A stretch of DNA of 64,000 nucleotides from Proales similis (lineage: Eukaryota; Rotifera; Eurotatoria; Ploima; Proalidae): NCBI GenBank assembly GCA_019059635.1, contig JAGVRJ010000010.1, forward strand, positions 1,304,501 through 1,368,500. The letters run 5' to 3'. This document shows positions 35,000 to 45,528 of this stretch, piece after piece. Positions within the stretch are counted from its first letter, which is position 1, and the number at the start of each line of letters is the position of its first letter. Under the pieces are notes generated by a model, which searched no databases, was not told where the DNA came from, and saw nothing but the letters and a program-made list of their open reading frames with translations. The position numbers and the translations under genes were made by a program.

Positions 35000-35808
35000 A
35001 ACAAAAGTGAATCGCAATTTAAAAACGTGGTCAAGATCAGTCGCTTGAAAACTCGAACTTTATCTTTTTGCACAGCTTGTCCAGCTCGGCGTAGAGCTCT
35101 TTCGGCGAGCGGAATCGGCCCAGCTCAAAGTTGGCGCAGAGCCAGCCGATGATGTCGCGGGTGAGCAGCTGGTGGCCCTCGCACTTGTAAATGGCAATGT
35201 CGGTCACCTGCTCGGCGAGTTCAGTCTGGCTGAAGTCGAAGGCGATCGAAGCCATGCGCGCGTCGACTAGAGGACACACCTTCATCAGACCAGCCTGGAA
35301 TCTCGGGTTGTCTTGCTTGTACTTGAGCAGGGCCGTGTCGACGGGCACGTTCATCAGGAACTTGACGTGCTCTCTGATCAGGTCGACTTCGTGCGCAGAC
35401 TTATTCAGGGACAAGATGCCCAGCGCTCCCATTCGAAGGTTGATTTCGATCGGCGTCAGGAAGCGAGAAGGTTCCTTGAGGTTGCCATTGATGTCGAACG
35501 GACTCTCGCCGCAGACCATTTCCGGTCGGCACATGGCTTCAAAGTGGAGCAGGGCGTCGCCCAGCTCGAGACGCTCTATCCAGTCGGTGACCATCTCTCT
35601 GATGGCAGCCTGCTCCTGCTGGTTGAGGTAGAGGGGAGGGCAAGCGCCGCCTCGCTCGAGAAAGTCGGGCTCGATCGGCGGGAAGTTGTCTGAAATGCTG
35701 AGGAACTGCACCTTGTTTTTGTGCACTAGAATGTCACAGTCGATCTCATGGCCTTTTAGGGTCCAGTCAGCTAGATGAACAACGCAAGAGTCGCGGGCAC
35801 CAACCAAC
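34989..35808. repeat. Duplicated 3' segment, unit A (matches 37540-38360)
   Basis: This segment covers the poly(A) signal, 3' UTR, last exon and part of intron 2 of ATP-grasp copy A. From 34989 to 35413 (425 bp) I find no difference from 37540-37964. After that, scattered substitutions appear, increasing toward the 5' end of the gene. The two units are direct repeats offset by 2,551 bp. Confidence 0.9.
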
Positions 35809-36651
35809 CTGTCAGGAACTCCTCCACTAGAAGGTTGTACGGAGCCTTGGAAGGATCCAAAGGGTGAAGCGACTCTTCAATCGCGTCAACATATTCAGTC
35901 CAGTCGTTACATTTCCTAATAAAATCTACACCGAGATTGCCTAATTTAGCCGAAAGCCTCACTGAAACGTGTTGATGCTGCACTTGCCTTTTCCGCATCC
36001 CAGGTTGTTTTTGATAATCACCGGGAAGTCGAGAGCAGTGAGACCGTCGCAGGAAACCGCCTTCCCTTCGAACTGCTCACACATCAATAAATACTTTTGT
36101 CGTTCCTCGGCCGGAACAAGAAAGAAGCCCGGATGGTTTATGCCGCACTGCTTGCTCAGCACTCTGAACAGGTACTTGTTCTTGATGCTGAGAGCCTTGT
36201 CCAGGCCTACCGAGGGCAAGCCGAACGTCTTTGCCAGGTAAGAGGTCATAAATACGCAGCTGTCTCCCAGGGTTACGATCGCGTCGAATCGCAGTCCATT
36301 TTCAACTTGGTAGAGTTCGACTGCGCGAGCCGACTCCTCTTTGTGGCTCATTTCGACGGGCTCGGCAATTATCCAGTCGTCGCATTCGTCGTTGGTTTTG
36401 CTTCGACTCAAACACACCAGTCGGTCGAAACCGAGCGATTTCAGGCTCAGAATCGACGGACGATGCTTGTTCTTCAGAATGCCGACCAAGAGCAGATTCT
36501 TGCCCGAGCACGTGTTCTCGGGCACCCTGTACTTGAGATATTGCTCATTCAGGTAGTGGTAGCTGTTGTCCGGCGGACATTGAGTCTGATCAATATTCCG
36601 GTAAAGAACTGGCTTCAACTCATCGCATTCATTGTCAATGGCATAACCCAT
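35037..36651 (-). CDS. ATP-grasp ligase, carnosine-synthase-like, copy A
   Basis: Three exons (36651-35988, 35925-35809, 35770-35037) sum to 504 residues in frame. ATP-grasp ligases activate a carboxylate as acyl phosphate and couple it to an amine. The arrangement resembles CARNS1-type amino-acid ligases: an N-terminal Rossmann-like half (KNLLLVGILKNKH, RFDAIVTLGDSCVFMTSYLA), the ATP-binding segment (LDFPVIIKNNLGCGKGK), NLLVEEFLTG, GHEIDCDILVHKNKVQFLSI, and the metal/catalytic motif LTPIEINLRMG. Copy B has EINPRMG, the commoner form, so copy A carries Pro-to-Leu beside the active-site Asn/Arg. Intron 1 (35926-35987) starts with GCAAGT after AAAAG, a GC-AG intron at the position where copy B has GT. 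Substrate cannot be told from sequence. Confidence 0.85.
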
Positions 36652-37587
36652 ACTTTTCTAAAGCTGAAACACACACTCGCGGCTCTATAGAAAAGCTTCT
36701 TGTCGCAAACGAATCAATGAATCAGGGTGGGTCTCTGCTTGTGTCGACTACTTTTTTATGTTAAAGTAAGACGTGCAGTCGAGTAGAGAATTTTCTTTAA
36801 CGAATCGACAATCAGCAAGTTTATCTTGGATGTAGAATGAGTAGAGAATTTATTTTTTTTCAAAGATTTTCAAGTAGAATCTAGTTTAGTAAATGTTCGT
36901 ATAGACGTAGGGGCTAATCAAAACCACGTTCATTGACGAATGACGAAATTACGACTTTATTTGCTTGTATGGATTGCTAATGCGTGACACGATTTTATCA
37001 TTCGTAGCCAGTTCCTCAATCATGTATGTTCAAATGAATAACCGTCTCGGATAATTTTTCCTCATCCAACCAATCAACGAGTATGCTATGAATTCTACAG
37101 AAAGGCTCTAGCGAATGTAGAAATTATTGTTGGCAAAGAATTAATCATAAATATATAATCCTGTCAAGTTCCATTGGACATAATTGAAAGTTGCTCAAGA
37201 AGCGCCAGCGATGGTTAAGTTAAAAACAAAGAAGAAATCACTTTGCCTTGACATAATCATCCCGCGTGATTGCAGGAATTAGCAATTCATTTTTCACTAT
37301 CTTGAGCAAAAATAGAAAAAGCTAAGCCCGCCACCACGTTGAACGACAGGGGAGCCGTGACGCCTCAGTGGATGTGAAGCTTATTCGGGGACAAACAACA
37401 ACGACTACCGCCTGCAAGGCCAATCGTCTCTCGCCAGCAGCCTGAGGTTCTATTCCCAATCGCTTGCTGACAGCTCCCAGCTCCCTCACGCGTTCAAGTC
37501 CCTCACACACAAACAAACGCTAGCTAGTTCGAAGGCAAATTTTTATTAAAAACAAAAGTGAATCGCAATTTAAAAACGTGGTCAAGA
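36652..37587. other. Spacer between ATP-grasp copies, AT-rich
   Basis: About 940 bp with no recognisable gene. The segment 36740-37330 is visibly richer in A+T than its surroundings and contains no long open frame. It holds the copy A promoter and the copy B 3' flank. TTTTTATTAAAAAC at 37540-37553 is the start of the tract identical to copy A's 3' UTR. Confidence 0.4.
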
Positions 37588-38360
37588 TCAGTCGCTTGAA
37601 AACTCGAACTTTATCTTTTTGCACAGCTTGTCCAGCTCGGCGTAGAGCTCTTTCGGCGAGCGGAATCGGCCCAGCTCAAAGTTGGCGCAGAGCCAGCCGA
37701 TGATGTCGCGGGTGAGCAGCTGGTGGCCCTCGCACTTGTAAATGGCAATGTCGGTCACCTGCTCGGCGAGTTCAGTCTGGCTGAAGTCGAAGGCGATCGA
37801 AGCCATGCGCGCGTCGACTAGAGGACACACCTTCATCAGACCAGCCTGGAATCTCGGGTTGTCTTGCTTGTACTTGAGCAGGGCCGTGTCGACGGGCACG
37901 TTCATCAGGAACTTGACGTGCTCTCTGATCAGGTCGACTTCGTGCGCAGACTTATTCAGGGACAGGATGCCCAGCGCTCCCATTCGAGGATTGATTTCGA
38001 TCGGCGTCAGGAAGCGAGAAGGCTCCTTGAGGTTGCCATTGACGTCGAACGGACTCTCGCCGCAGACCATTTCCGGCCGGCACATGGCTTCAAAGTGGAG
38101 CAGGGCATCGCCCAGTTCGAGACGCTCTATCCAGTCGGTGACCATCTCTCTGATAGTGGTCTGCTCTTGCTGGTTGAGGTAGAGGGGAGGACAAGCGCCG
38201 CCTCGCTCGAGAAAGTCGGGCTCGATCGGCGGGAAGTTGTCTGAAATGCTGAGGAACTGCACCTTGTTTTTGTGCACTAGAATGTCACAGTCGATCTCGT
38301 GGCCTTTTACATTCCAGTCAGCTTAGTTGAATGACTCAAGTGTCGCGGGCGCCAACCAAC
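37540..38360. repeat. Duplicated 3' segment, unit B (matches 34989-35808)
   Basis: This is the second copy of the direct repeat: poly(A) signal, 3' UTR and last exon of ATP-grasp copy B. The first mismatch to unit A, reading from the poly(A) end, is at 37965 (unit A 35414). Sequence beyond the poly(A) end (below 37540) is unrelated to unit A's flank. Confidence 0.9.
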
Positions 38361-39187
38361 CTGTCAAGAACTCCTCCACGAGCAGTTCGAGAGGGTCTCT
38401 TAATGATTCTTCAATTGCCTTTTTAAATTCGGCCCAATTGTTGCACTTTCTGATAAAGTCTACAATTTCGTCTATTTAACATACTCTGTTCCGTGTCAAG
38501 TGTGAAGCTCTTTTTACCTTTTGATGCACCGAGACTGTTTTTCATTAAAATTGGAAAGTCGAGAGTCGTGCTCCCGTCCAAAGAAATAGCCTGGTCACGT
38601 TCTGTATTAAATGTTTGCAGATACTGTGTCCGTTGCTCCGGCGCAATTGCAAAGAAACCCGGATGATTAATGCCGAGTCGTTGGCTTGTTTTTCTTAGCA
38701 AGTGTTTGTTCTTTATGCTTTGCACTTTTTCGAACTTCATACCGGACAGGCCGAACGCACTGGCCAGATAGCTGGTCATGAACGCCGAGTTTCCGTCAAT
38801 CGTGACTATGGCGTCAAATCGCATCGAATTCTCTTTCTGGTAGCGCTCAACCGCCCGTGCACTCTCCTCCTTCTTGGCCAAGTCGATCGGCTCGGCCTGG
38901 ATCCAATCGTCGCAATAATCGAACGCCCATGTCTTGGTGCGGTCCAAAGAGACTAGTCGATTGAATCCAACCGCCTTTAAATTAAGCACAGTAGTCAAGT
39001 GCTTGTTTTGTATGAGGCCCACCACAAGTAAGTTTTTTTCAGCGCATTGCTCATCTCGCACACCGTAATTAAGATACTTTTCATTTATGTACCGGTAGTT
39101 ATTGTCAGCAGGAGACTTGGTTTTGTCACAGCTCTCGAAGAAAATAGGCCTCAACTGTTGGCTCGTTTGGCAGACAATATTATCCAT
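37588..39187 (-). CDS. ATP-grasp ligase, carnosine-synthase-like, copy B
   Basis: Three exons (39187-38518, 38459-38361, 38321-37588) give 500 residues. The architecture is that of copy A, with introns at the same positions; here intron 1 begins with normal GTAAAA. The exon-1 product is only about half identical to that of copy A (for example KNLLVVGLIQNKHLTTVL against KNLLLVGILKNKHRPSIL). The last-exon products differ at only four residues over 229. The ATP-grasp motif is intact as LTPIEINPRMG, and ATP-binding LDFPILMKNSLGASKG is present. A functional, related amino-acid or peptide ligase is likely. Divergent N-termini with a shared catalytic end suggest different substrate or partner specificity with common chemistry. 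Confidence 0.85.
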
Positions 39188-39925
39188 CTCTTTGTTTATT
39201 CAGGGAAAATCGGGTTCTCGATCTATTATTTTGAGTGAATAGGCAATTTTGCCTGGCGAGTTTTGACTTTTATTTCGAGCCGCGCTTTCAGGTGAATGTT
39301 TCACTTTTGTTTACCAGATTCGGTATGTTAATTTGAATTTAAAATGTTTGAAAATTTTCGCGCTTGAGTTCATTTGCTGTGTTGGGAATCGATTCTTGCT
39401 GATTGCTACTTTTAAAAATAAGCCGCAGTCGATTATGTAATAACCACAAATCCCAACTGACAGCAACTGAATTGGCAAGCATGGTTGGCACTGCGCCGCT
39501 TTCCTCTTTCCCTCTCGAGTTCTCTTAATTCGGTCTAGAACTAGTTCACTCACTTCTTTTCAAAAGTCTTTTTTTTTTAAGTTTTGTTTTTTCTAACCTG
39601 GCTAGCTTATTTGCGCTTCTCGGAGATTCATCTATCGGGACGAGGCATTTCGAAATTGATCAAGCAAGAAGAAAACTCAACAACAACACAAGCGAGGATA
39701 GAAGAGAGCGCAGTCAGTTGGGAACATGTAAATTATTTCTACGTGTCGGAGCAGGCGGCATAATGACTTGCTCTGGCTCAAGATTGCAAGCAGACAACGT
39801 TCGCCGCACCAGCGATAAGGATGAATCAGCAAAAGAAAGTTCGCACCGTTCTAGAAGAACTCAAAGCCTAGCTGTCGGCAACACTCTATGAGTTGGTTAG
39901 GTGCATACCGTCGGCTTTGAATTAG
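39188..39925. promoter_or_regulatory. Divergent promoter region, ATP-grasp copy B / RNF170
   Basis: About 740 bp between divergent starts, without a convincing coding frame. It is expected to contain both promoters. A T-run lies near 39570-39580. Confidence 0.4.
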
Positions 39926-40878
39926 ATGCTGATCGAGGGCGTGGACAATACGGTCGTCATATGCTCCACAATCATTCTTCTTTTGCTCGTTATTGTCATG
40001 ATGAATCTGGTCAGGTAAGAGCATTTTATTCAAAGATGCAGACAACTGAAACTGCAAACGGGTCCGAACAGAAATTGCCTGCTCACTGTCCAACAGCTGA
40101 ATCCCCAGCTTCATCAGGACTCGGTCGATGACGTCACTCTAGTCAGAGAGCAAATGGAGCAAGACGAGCCAGGCAGTGGCCTGAGGAGGCGACAAACGCC
40201 GGCCCAGGCGAATGACCTCTCCTGTCCTATTTGTCTTTCGTCGTGCGAATTTGCGGTCGAAACCAATTGCGGACACATCTTCTGCGGTAAGTCAACAATC
40301 CTGATCTCCTCTCTTTTTAATTTTAAAAACAACATCTCCAAGCCAAATGCATTCTGGAGTATTGGCGTCACTTGACATCAAACATATTCCACGGCCGAAT
40401 GAAGTGCGCAATGTGTCGTCAACAAGTCAATTACGTTCTGCCACTCTATTCACGAAGCGAGCAGAATAGAGCGCCGCATGACTACGCCAATGTTTTCAAG
40501 CAGATAAACGACTACAACAGACGCTTCAGCGGAGCGCATCGATCGGTAGGCTGCCACGATTCGCTCACTCGTTCGTTTTTCGAAAACTTGATGCAAAAAA
40601 AAAAAAATAAAAAGCTGCTCGACTATTTGTCGGAGGTGCCGATCATATTCAGACACGCGCTGAACGAAATATTGTCATTCAATGACCTGAGTCTTCTCTA
40701 CCGCATCCGCTTCTATTTAATGATGTTCATATCCTTGTGTTACTTTATTAGTCCGCTAGATCTCGTCCCTGAGGCCTTTCTCGGTGTCCTCGGCTTCTTC
40801 GACGATTTTCTCGTTCTGTTCGGCGTCGTTCTGTACATTTGCTTTCTGTATCGACACATAATCGCCAATCGAACCTGA
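39926..40878 (+). CDS. RNF170: RNF170, ER membrane RING E3 ubiquitin ligase
   Basis: RNF170 is an ER-resident E3 ligase that ubiquitinates activated IP3 receptors. Four exons (39926-40014, 40072-40286, 40343-40545, 40615-40878) give 256 residues, close to the human 258. Residues 10-28 are a membrane segment (VVICSTIILLLLVIVMMNLV). The RING finger is CPICLSSCEFAVETNCGHIFC, then CILEYWRHL and CAMCRQQV. The DUF1232-type C-terminus has QINDYNRRFSGAHRS, two further hydrophobic segments and ISPLDLVPEAFLGVLGFFDD. The third intron (40546-40614) is 69 bp, a multiple of three, without stops and A-rich at its 3' end. Leaving it in would insert 23 residues absent from homologues. AATAAA is at 40896. Confidence 0.94.
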
Positions 40879-41463
40879 GTTGACGATTTCTTGTAAATAA
40901 ACGACCAAACTAAAATAAAAACCACCAAATAAGCAAGTGAACGCATTTGGCTTGAAATACTGTGGCCCCAAAAAGTTACTGGTCCCAACCGGATCGTTAG
41001 AAGAGGCTTAAGAAAGGGCTCGAAGAGCCAAGCCAACGTGGCCATTTTTGTTTGCTCACAGGCCGATTTAAAGCCGACAAAGCTACACCATTCTTATTAT
41101 TTGTTGTTCTTATTATTGAAAGCTCGCCGGAGAAATGGGCAAAAAGACCCAGGCAGTCGAATAATGCATGCGAACTATGACATCATAGGGGCTTAGGGGG
41201 ATGCGTTAAAGAATGAAAAAGTTGAAAACGCTCAAACTGATCCCGATCCGGTGCACCCGATGAATTTTGCAACTTGAAAATTCTTCAAGACAACTTTGCA
41301 GTTAAAATTTCGAATAAAAGCTCTAATCGAGCAGCTTTAAGTCATTGAACGCGAATAGTTAACTTTTTTCAGATGTCTTCAGTTCTTTGATTTTCTTTTA
41401 TTCAAATTTTCTCAATTTGCAATGTGCAGTCTCTACAGCTCCGACATTTGAGATACAAAAACG
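40879..41463. other. Intergenic region, RNF170 / Cys-rich gene
   Basis: About 585 bp between two plus-strand genes. It holds the RNF170 poly(A) signals (40896 and a second near 40912). A short hydrophobic minus-strand frame (41045 to about 40870) was considered and not accepted as a gene. The rest should be the promoter of the next gene. Confidence 0.4.
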
Positions 41464-44400
41464 ATGAGCGACTCGGACGTAATTATGCTCGATGGAGTTC
41501 AAGCTGCCGTAAGTGTTTCGCCTATCCTGCCTCATTGCGCTGCCTTAAGTTTGCGTCGAATGAATCTCTCAGACACAGAGGCCAAAGACTCCCAAGACGC
41601 CCAAAATGGAAAAGTCGCAAAAGACTCTTTTCGACACTCAGCTCAAATGGAGCTTAAAGATGCGCCAAGAGCACGGCATCCTCAACTCGCCCGTTGTACT
41701 GGTCAAAAAGCTCGAGAGCGTGAACTTGCAAGGCAACTTTGACAAGGAGAACAGCAGCCACAATGCTTCTCAAAGAAGGTTTATATTCTCATAATGACGC
41801 GCTTTTCAACATCGTTTAAGTTGTTGACGCGGACAGAAGCAAGGAGATGATGGAGCGTCGCCTTGACGAGCTCTTTAACGCCTCGACGCCATTTCTCGGC
41901 GATTGGATGCAAGCAAATGGCGTCGATCTGTCCTCGGCCGACATCGAAAAGCTGCTCGGCTCAGTCTACCTTTTCAATAGACTGCTCACGCACACCCAGA
42001 GTTTGAGTCAATCGTCCGAATGCTGGAAAAGCGGCTTTCTCACTTTGCACAAGCTCTTGGATTTGGTATTGAACAAGCAGAGAGACTGCGAACAAGTGTT
42101 TACAAGTTTGCTACACTTGGTCTTGGCCTGGATCCTCGGCAATCTTCCTCCGCAAACGGTAAATGCCGCAGCAAGAACGTTCGTCTACAGTCCAGGGTTG
42201 AAGCTGAGCATCTGAAAGAAAGTCAAGTTCATGAAAATAAGCATAAACGAGTTGCCGACCGATGAGTACATGGTCTACTTCATGTGCTTGCTCATATTTC
42301 GACTGAACCATTCGCTGAACAATCAGGCGCAGGCAGAGGATGGCTCAATACCGGACTTGGCGCTGGTCAATCTAAACGACTGGGTAAGCTCAATTGCGTG
42401 GTCCTTTGTTGAGTTCATTTGCTCACAGACTCGCGGGCAAGGAGAACTGTCCGAGCTTTCTGCTCAAAATGAGCAACGATTGCGGCAACTTGTGGGAGAG
42501 CTTGACGCCCTCCGAACGAATCGATCTGTTCTACTCGATGAACGAGCTGACCGAGAACTTTGGCGAGCTAAAGCAGTCGCTCTACGACGACCTCAAACAG
42601 AGAGTCGAAGTCTGCACGAGAAAGTTCGACACAATCATCGAGAGATATGCGCCTGAAAAGCAGATAAAACTGGGCGCGCTGGACAAAGTGGAAAAGGCCA
42701 TTCTCAAGCAAGGGTAACTCAAACCACGACCAAATGTGGGCGAATGCAGCTCCGATTGAATGCAATTTAAAGACATTTCAGACAATCGACAGACGCACTC
42801 GAGCTGGCCACATACATTGAAGTGAGACTTTGACCGCTCGCTGTGTGACTCTTATCTGGACAAGGGCCGTGTTGCATTTAGATATTGAAAATTGAGCTCA
42901 AACACTTCCTGCGACTAACAGCTCTCTACTCGGACGAAGAAGAGAAGCGTCTAATCTGGAAGTTCTGGTTCATCGACGGATTTCTTCTGGAACAACGAAA
43001 CGAAGACCAAACGAGCCGGTGAGACAAGCCGACTTTTCGCTCTTTAATTTGTCTCACGCGTTCGCCGAGTAGATGGCTTCACATTGACAGACAGACCGCG
43101 CAAGAGCTTCTCAAAAAGAATCGCCTCGACAAAGACACCTCTTTCCCCAAACTGACCGACGCGGACATTCAAATCGAAAAGGCGTGGTCGCCTTCTCTCA
43201 AGCAGGAGCTGAAGCAGGTTTGCAGGCAGCTCAAGTCGCGTCCACAGCCGCTCTTGTCTTCATTTCAACACTCAAGGGCGACCAGATCTCGTTCGAGCCG
43301 GCGATTATTAAAGTGATTTCTTGGCCCGACTCACAAGCAGCCTGGCTGGTTCGTCTGCTCATTCGACTTGAGCTGAATAGCGCTAATCCTGTTGCGTCTT
43401 AAGCTGGCAGCCAATTTCGTTCGCAAGCTGCAGTTTTACGGCTATTTGCCCTTGGGCTATAAATCGAGTCTGGTGCAAAAAACAAACGCCTTTGAAGAGG
43501 AGCAATCGATTGAGAATCGTTTAAAACTGCTGGTGAGCGTCAAAGAGATTAATTTGAAAAAAAAAAAAATTTTTTAACTTGCTCGGCTTGTAGAAAGAGC
43601 TATTGGCCTTGGTCGCCACGCAAATGAGGCGTCCTAAAGTGAGCACAAATTTCGAGAAATGGAGAGAATGGTTCGAGCTGTGTAACAACTACTCGGAGCT
43701 ATTCGTCGGAGTGGGCATATTTGGCAAGAGCTACTTCAAGTCAAGGTAATCCTCCTGTTCAACTTGGCAACTCAACTTGACGCCCAGTCATCGGACTCGA
43801 TCAGAGTGAATGCAGCGAATAGTTGCTTGGCATGCGAGCGTTCAATCGGCCATTTCAAACCGATCACAGCCTTTCACAAACTGAGCACTCACTTGAACGA
43901 GCAAGAAGAGGCCCAGCAAGGTGTCTGGTCGTGTCAAAAGTGTGGCCAACTGCGGCACAAGCTTTGCCAAGAGGCGACGCCCAACATCGACGAGCTTCAA
44001 AAGATTCGGCCATGTCGCTTTTTCTTGTGCCATTCGTGCATTATAATGGTAATCAAAGCTCGTCAAAGTTCATCGTGTCTTGCAGTCTACCAACCTCGAT
44101 CTCAGGGCATAAAAGTCGGAGATATGAAAAAAATCAGAGAGCTGAACGAAGCCGGAGGAGGCAAACCGGAAGCGGAGAGCAAGCGATTTGAAGAGGATCA
44201 TCTCGAGGCGGCCGACGACTTGTCTGGCGAAGACCAGAACGACTTGGATTCAAGCGCCGAGTCAAATGAAACGGGCTCGATGAGTCTGCGAAGCAAGCGA
44301 TCGTCTGCATCCAACAGTTCAAAGCACTGTAAATGGGCAATCTCGTCGGCAGAGTCGGACTGCGAGAGCACCAGTTCGACCGAACGACGGCAAAGACGAG

Positions 44401-44507
44401 TGCTTAGACCAGTGAAACAAAGCAATTTGAATCGGCAACAACTGCAGCGCAAATGCAAAGGCCGAAACACGAACAAAATACTCTCAAGCGACGAACAATC
44501 AGATTGA
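41464..44507 (+). CDS. Unidentified, probably nuclear protein with C-terminal Cys/His cluster
   Basis: A gene of about a dozen short exons. It opens with an acidic leader (MSDSDVIMLDGVQAA), then KTPKTPKMEKSQKTLFDTQL. Helical segments follow, such as LNASTPFLGDWMQANGVDLS-like sequence, LLHLVLAWILGNLPPQT, PSERIDLFYSMNELTENFGE, LIWKFWFIDGFLLEQR and EKWREWFELCNNYSELFVG. Near the C-terminus a zinc-binding cluster is seen: CLACERSIGHFK, SCQKCGQLRHKLC and CRFFLCHSC, resembling an atypical PHD/ADD-like finger. The last 110 residues are acidic then basic, Ser-rich and end ILSSDEQSD. I recognise no family. Composition and the finger suggest a chromatin or DNA-replication/repair role, but this is a guess. 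Internal junctions, especially near 42385-42425 and 43210-43400, are unresolved. AATAAA is at 44570. Confidence 0.6.
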
Positions 44508-44691
44508 GTCTTTTGATTCATTCGAGCCGCTTGAGCAAACAAGTTTTGTATCTAATTCTCATTTGGACAAATAAAATACTTTTCCTACAAATCAGCTGAG
44601 CGCCATGGCCGCGTCCTTGCTCCAGCAGCAATCCGGTTTTAGTAAAAATCGTTTTATTTACAAATTGAGTGAGAGCAAACGTGAACAACAA

Positions 44692-45528
44692 TTAGACATT
44701 GAGAAGATTTCTGAGTATCTCGTCCTCGTCCTCCTGCTGTTTGTCAATGGCCGAGTTCGGTAGGAGGCGATCGAATGCGTCTTCAGACGGCCCGTCGTTC
44801 ATCATCATGTTCATTACTCGAGCAGTCATCGCCTCGTCCGCCAGGCTAGGGTCGTGCTGCGAGTCTTCGACTTGATTCGCCTCCGCGTCGTTCAGGCCCA
44901 TTCTCAATCGATGCATCAACGCCTTGATGGATTGTGTAGTTCGAATCTACGCCTTAAAGAGACCGTAAAGCACTTACTTTGACCTCTCGCTTCTCGCCCA
45001 GCTTTTCGACCTTCTCGGTGAAGTCGCAGTATTTCATCTTCGGAAAGAGCCTGTGCGCCCAGTACTCGTACTTGGCCACCATGTTCTCCAGATCTTGAAA
45101 CTTGAAACGAACAGAACACAGTTTTAGGACGCCAGCTCGGGGACGCCTGCAGGGCCTGAGCTGCCTACCTCGTGACCTTGGCCCTTGGCTTTGAATTTCT
45201 TGAACATTTCTAAAAGGCACTTGAGGCCTCGATCGCCACAAAGTCTAAAAGGCGAGTGAGACACGCCAGGCATTGGCGATTCGAGCGAGAGAGGCACCTG
45301 TTCGCGTCCAGCTTTATTTGAGGATTTTTCGACGCCGCTCTGGTCTTGCTCTTCTGGCGCTCGCCGCTCTCATCTTTTCAAAACGCTAAAGACGGGCCAG
45401 AGCAAAACAATGGGATTTGTAAATGGCAACAAACTCTCTTGTTTGACGTCGGGCGCCTCTTCGGCTTCTTCTGCCTCTGAAAAGAAATCCTCTTCCTCTT
45501 CTCGTCCTGCAAACTCGGAGGGATGCAT
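44692..45528 (-). CDS. TIPIN: TIPIN (Timeless-interacting protein, Swi3/Csm3 family)
   Basis: TIPIN pairs with Timeless in the replication fork protection complex and supports S-phase checkpoint signalling. Five exons are inferred: the start exon from 45528 (MHPSEFAGREEEEDFFSEA), one encoding KSKTRAASKNPQIKLDANR, one with LCGDRGLKCLLEMFKKFKAK, one with MVAKYEYWAHRLFPKMKYCDFTEKVEKLG, and a last exon with ALMHRLRMGLND and an acidic tail ending ILRNLLNV. The Swi3 block WAHRLFPK...DF...VE.LG is diagnostic. The reading frame at 44692-44919 starts mid-exon. The protein is about 220 residues, somewhat shorter than human TIPIN (301). TTTATT at 44653-44658 supplies the minus-strand poly(A) signal. Confidence 0.9.

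Noticed and set aside
37361-37475. Possible tRNA gene, from a near-match to the B box (GGTTCTATTCC)
   Set aside because: The flanking bases cannot form a T stem and no A box lies at the right distance.
36652-39187. Idea that ATP-grasp copy B is a pseudogene or a truncated duplicate
   Set aside because: All three exons join in frame to 500 residues and the ATP-binding and catalytic motifs are intact.
40740-41045. Minus-strand frame encoding a short hydrophobic protein next to RNF170
   Set aside because: Its C-terminal half is antisense to RNF170 coding exon 4, no family is recognised, and no good splice pattern rescues it.
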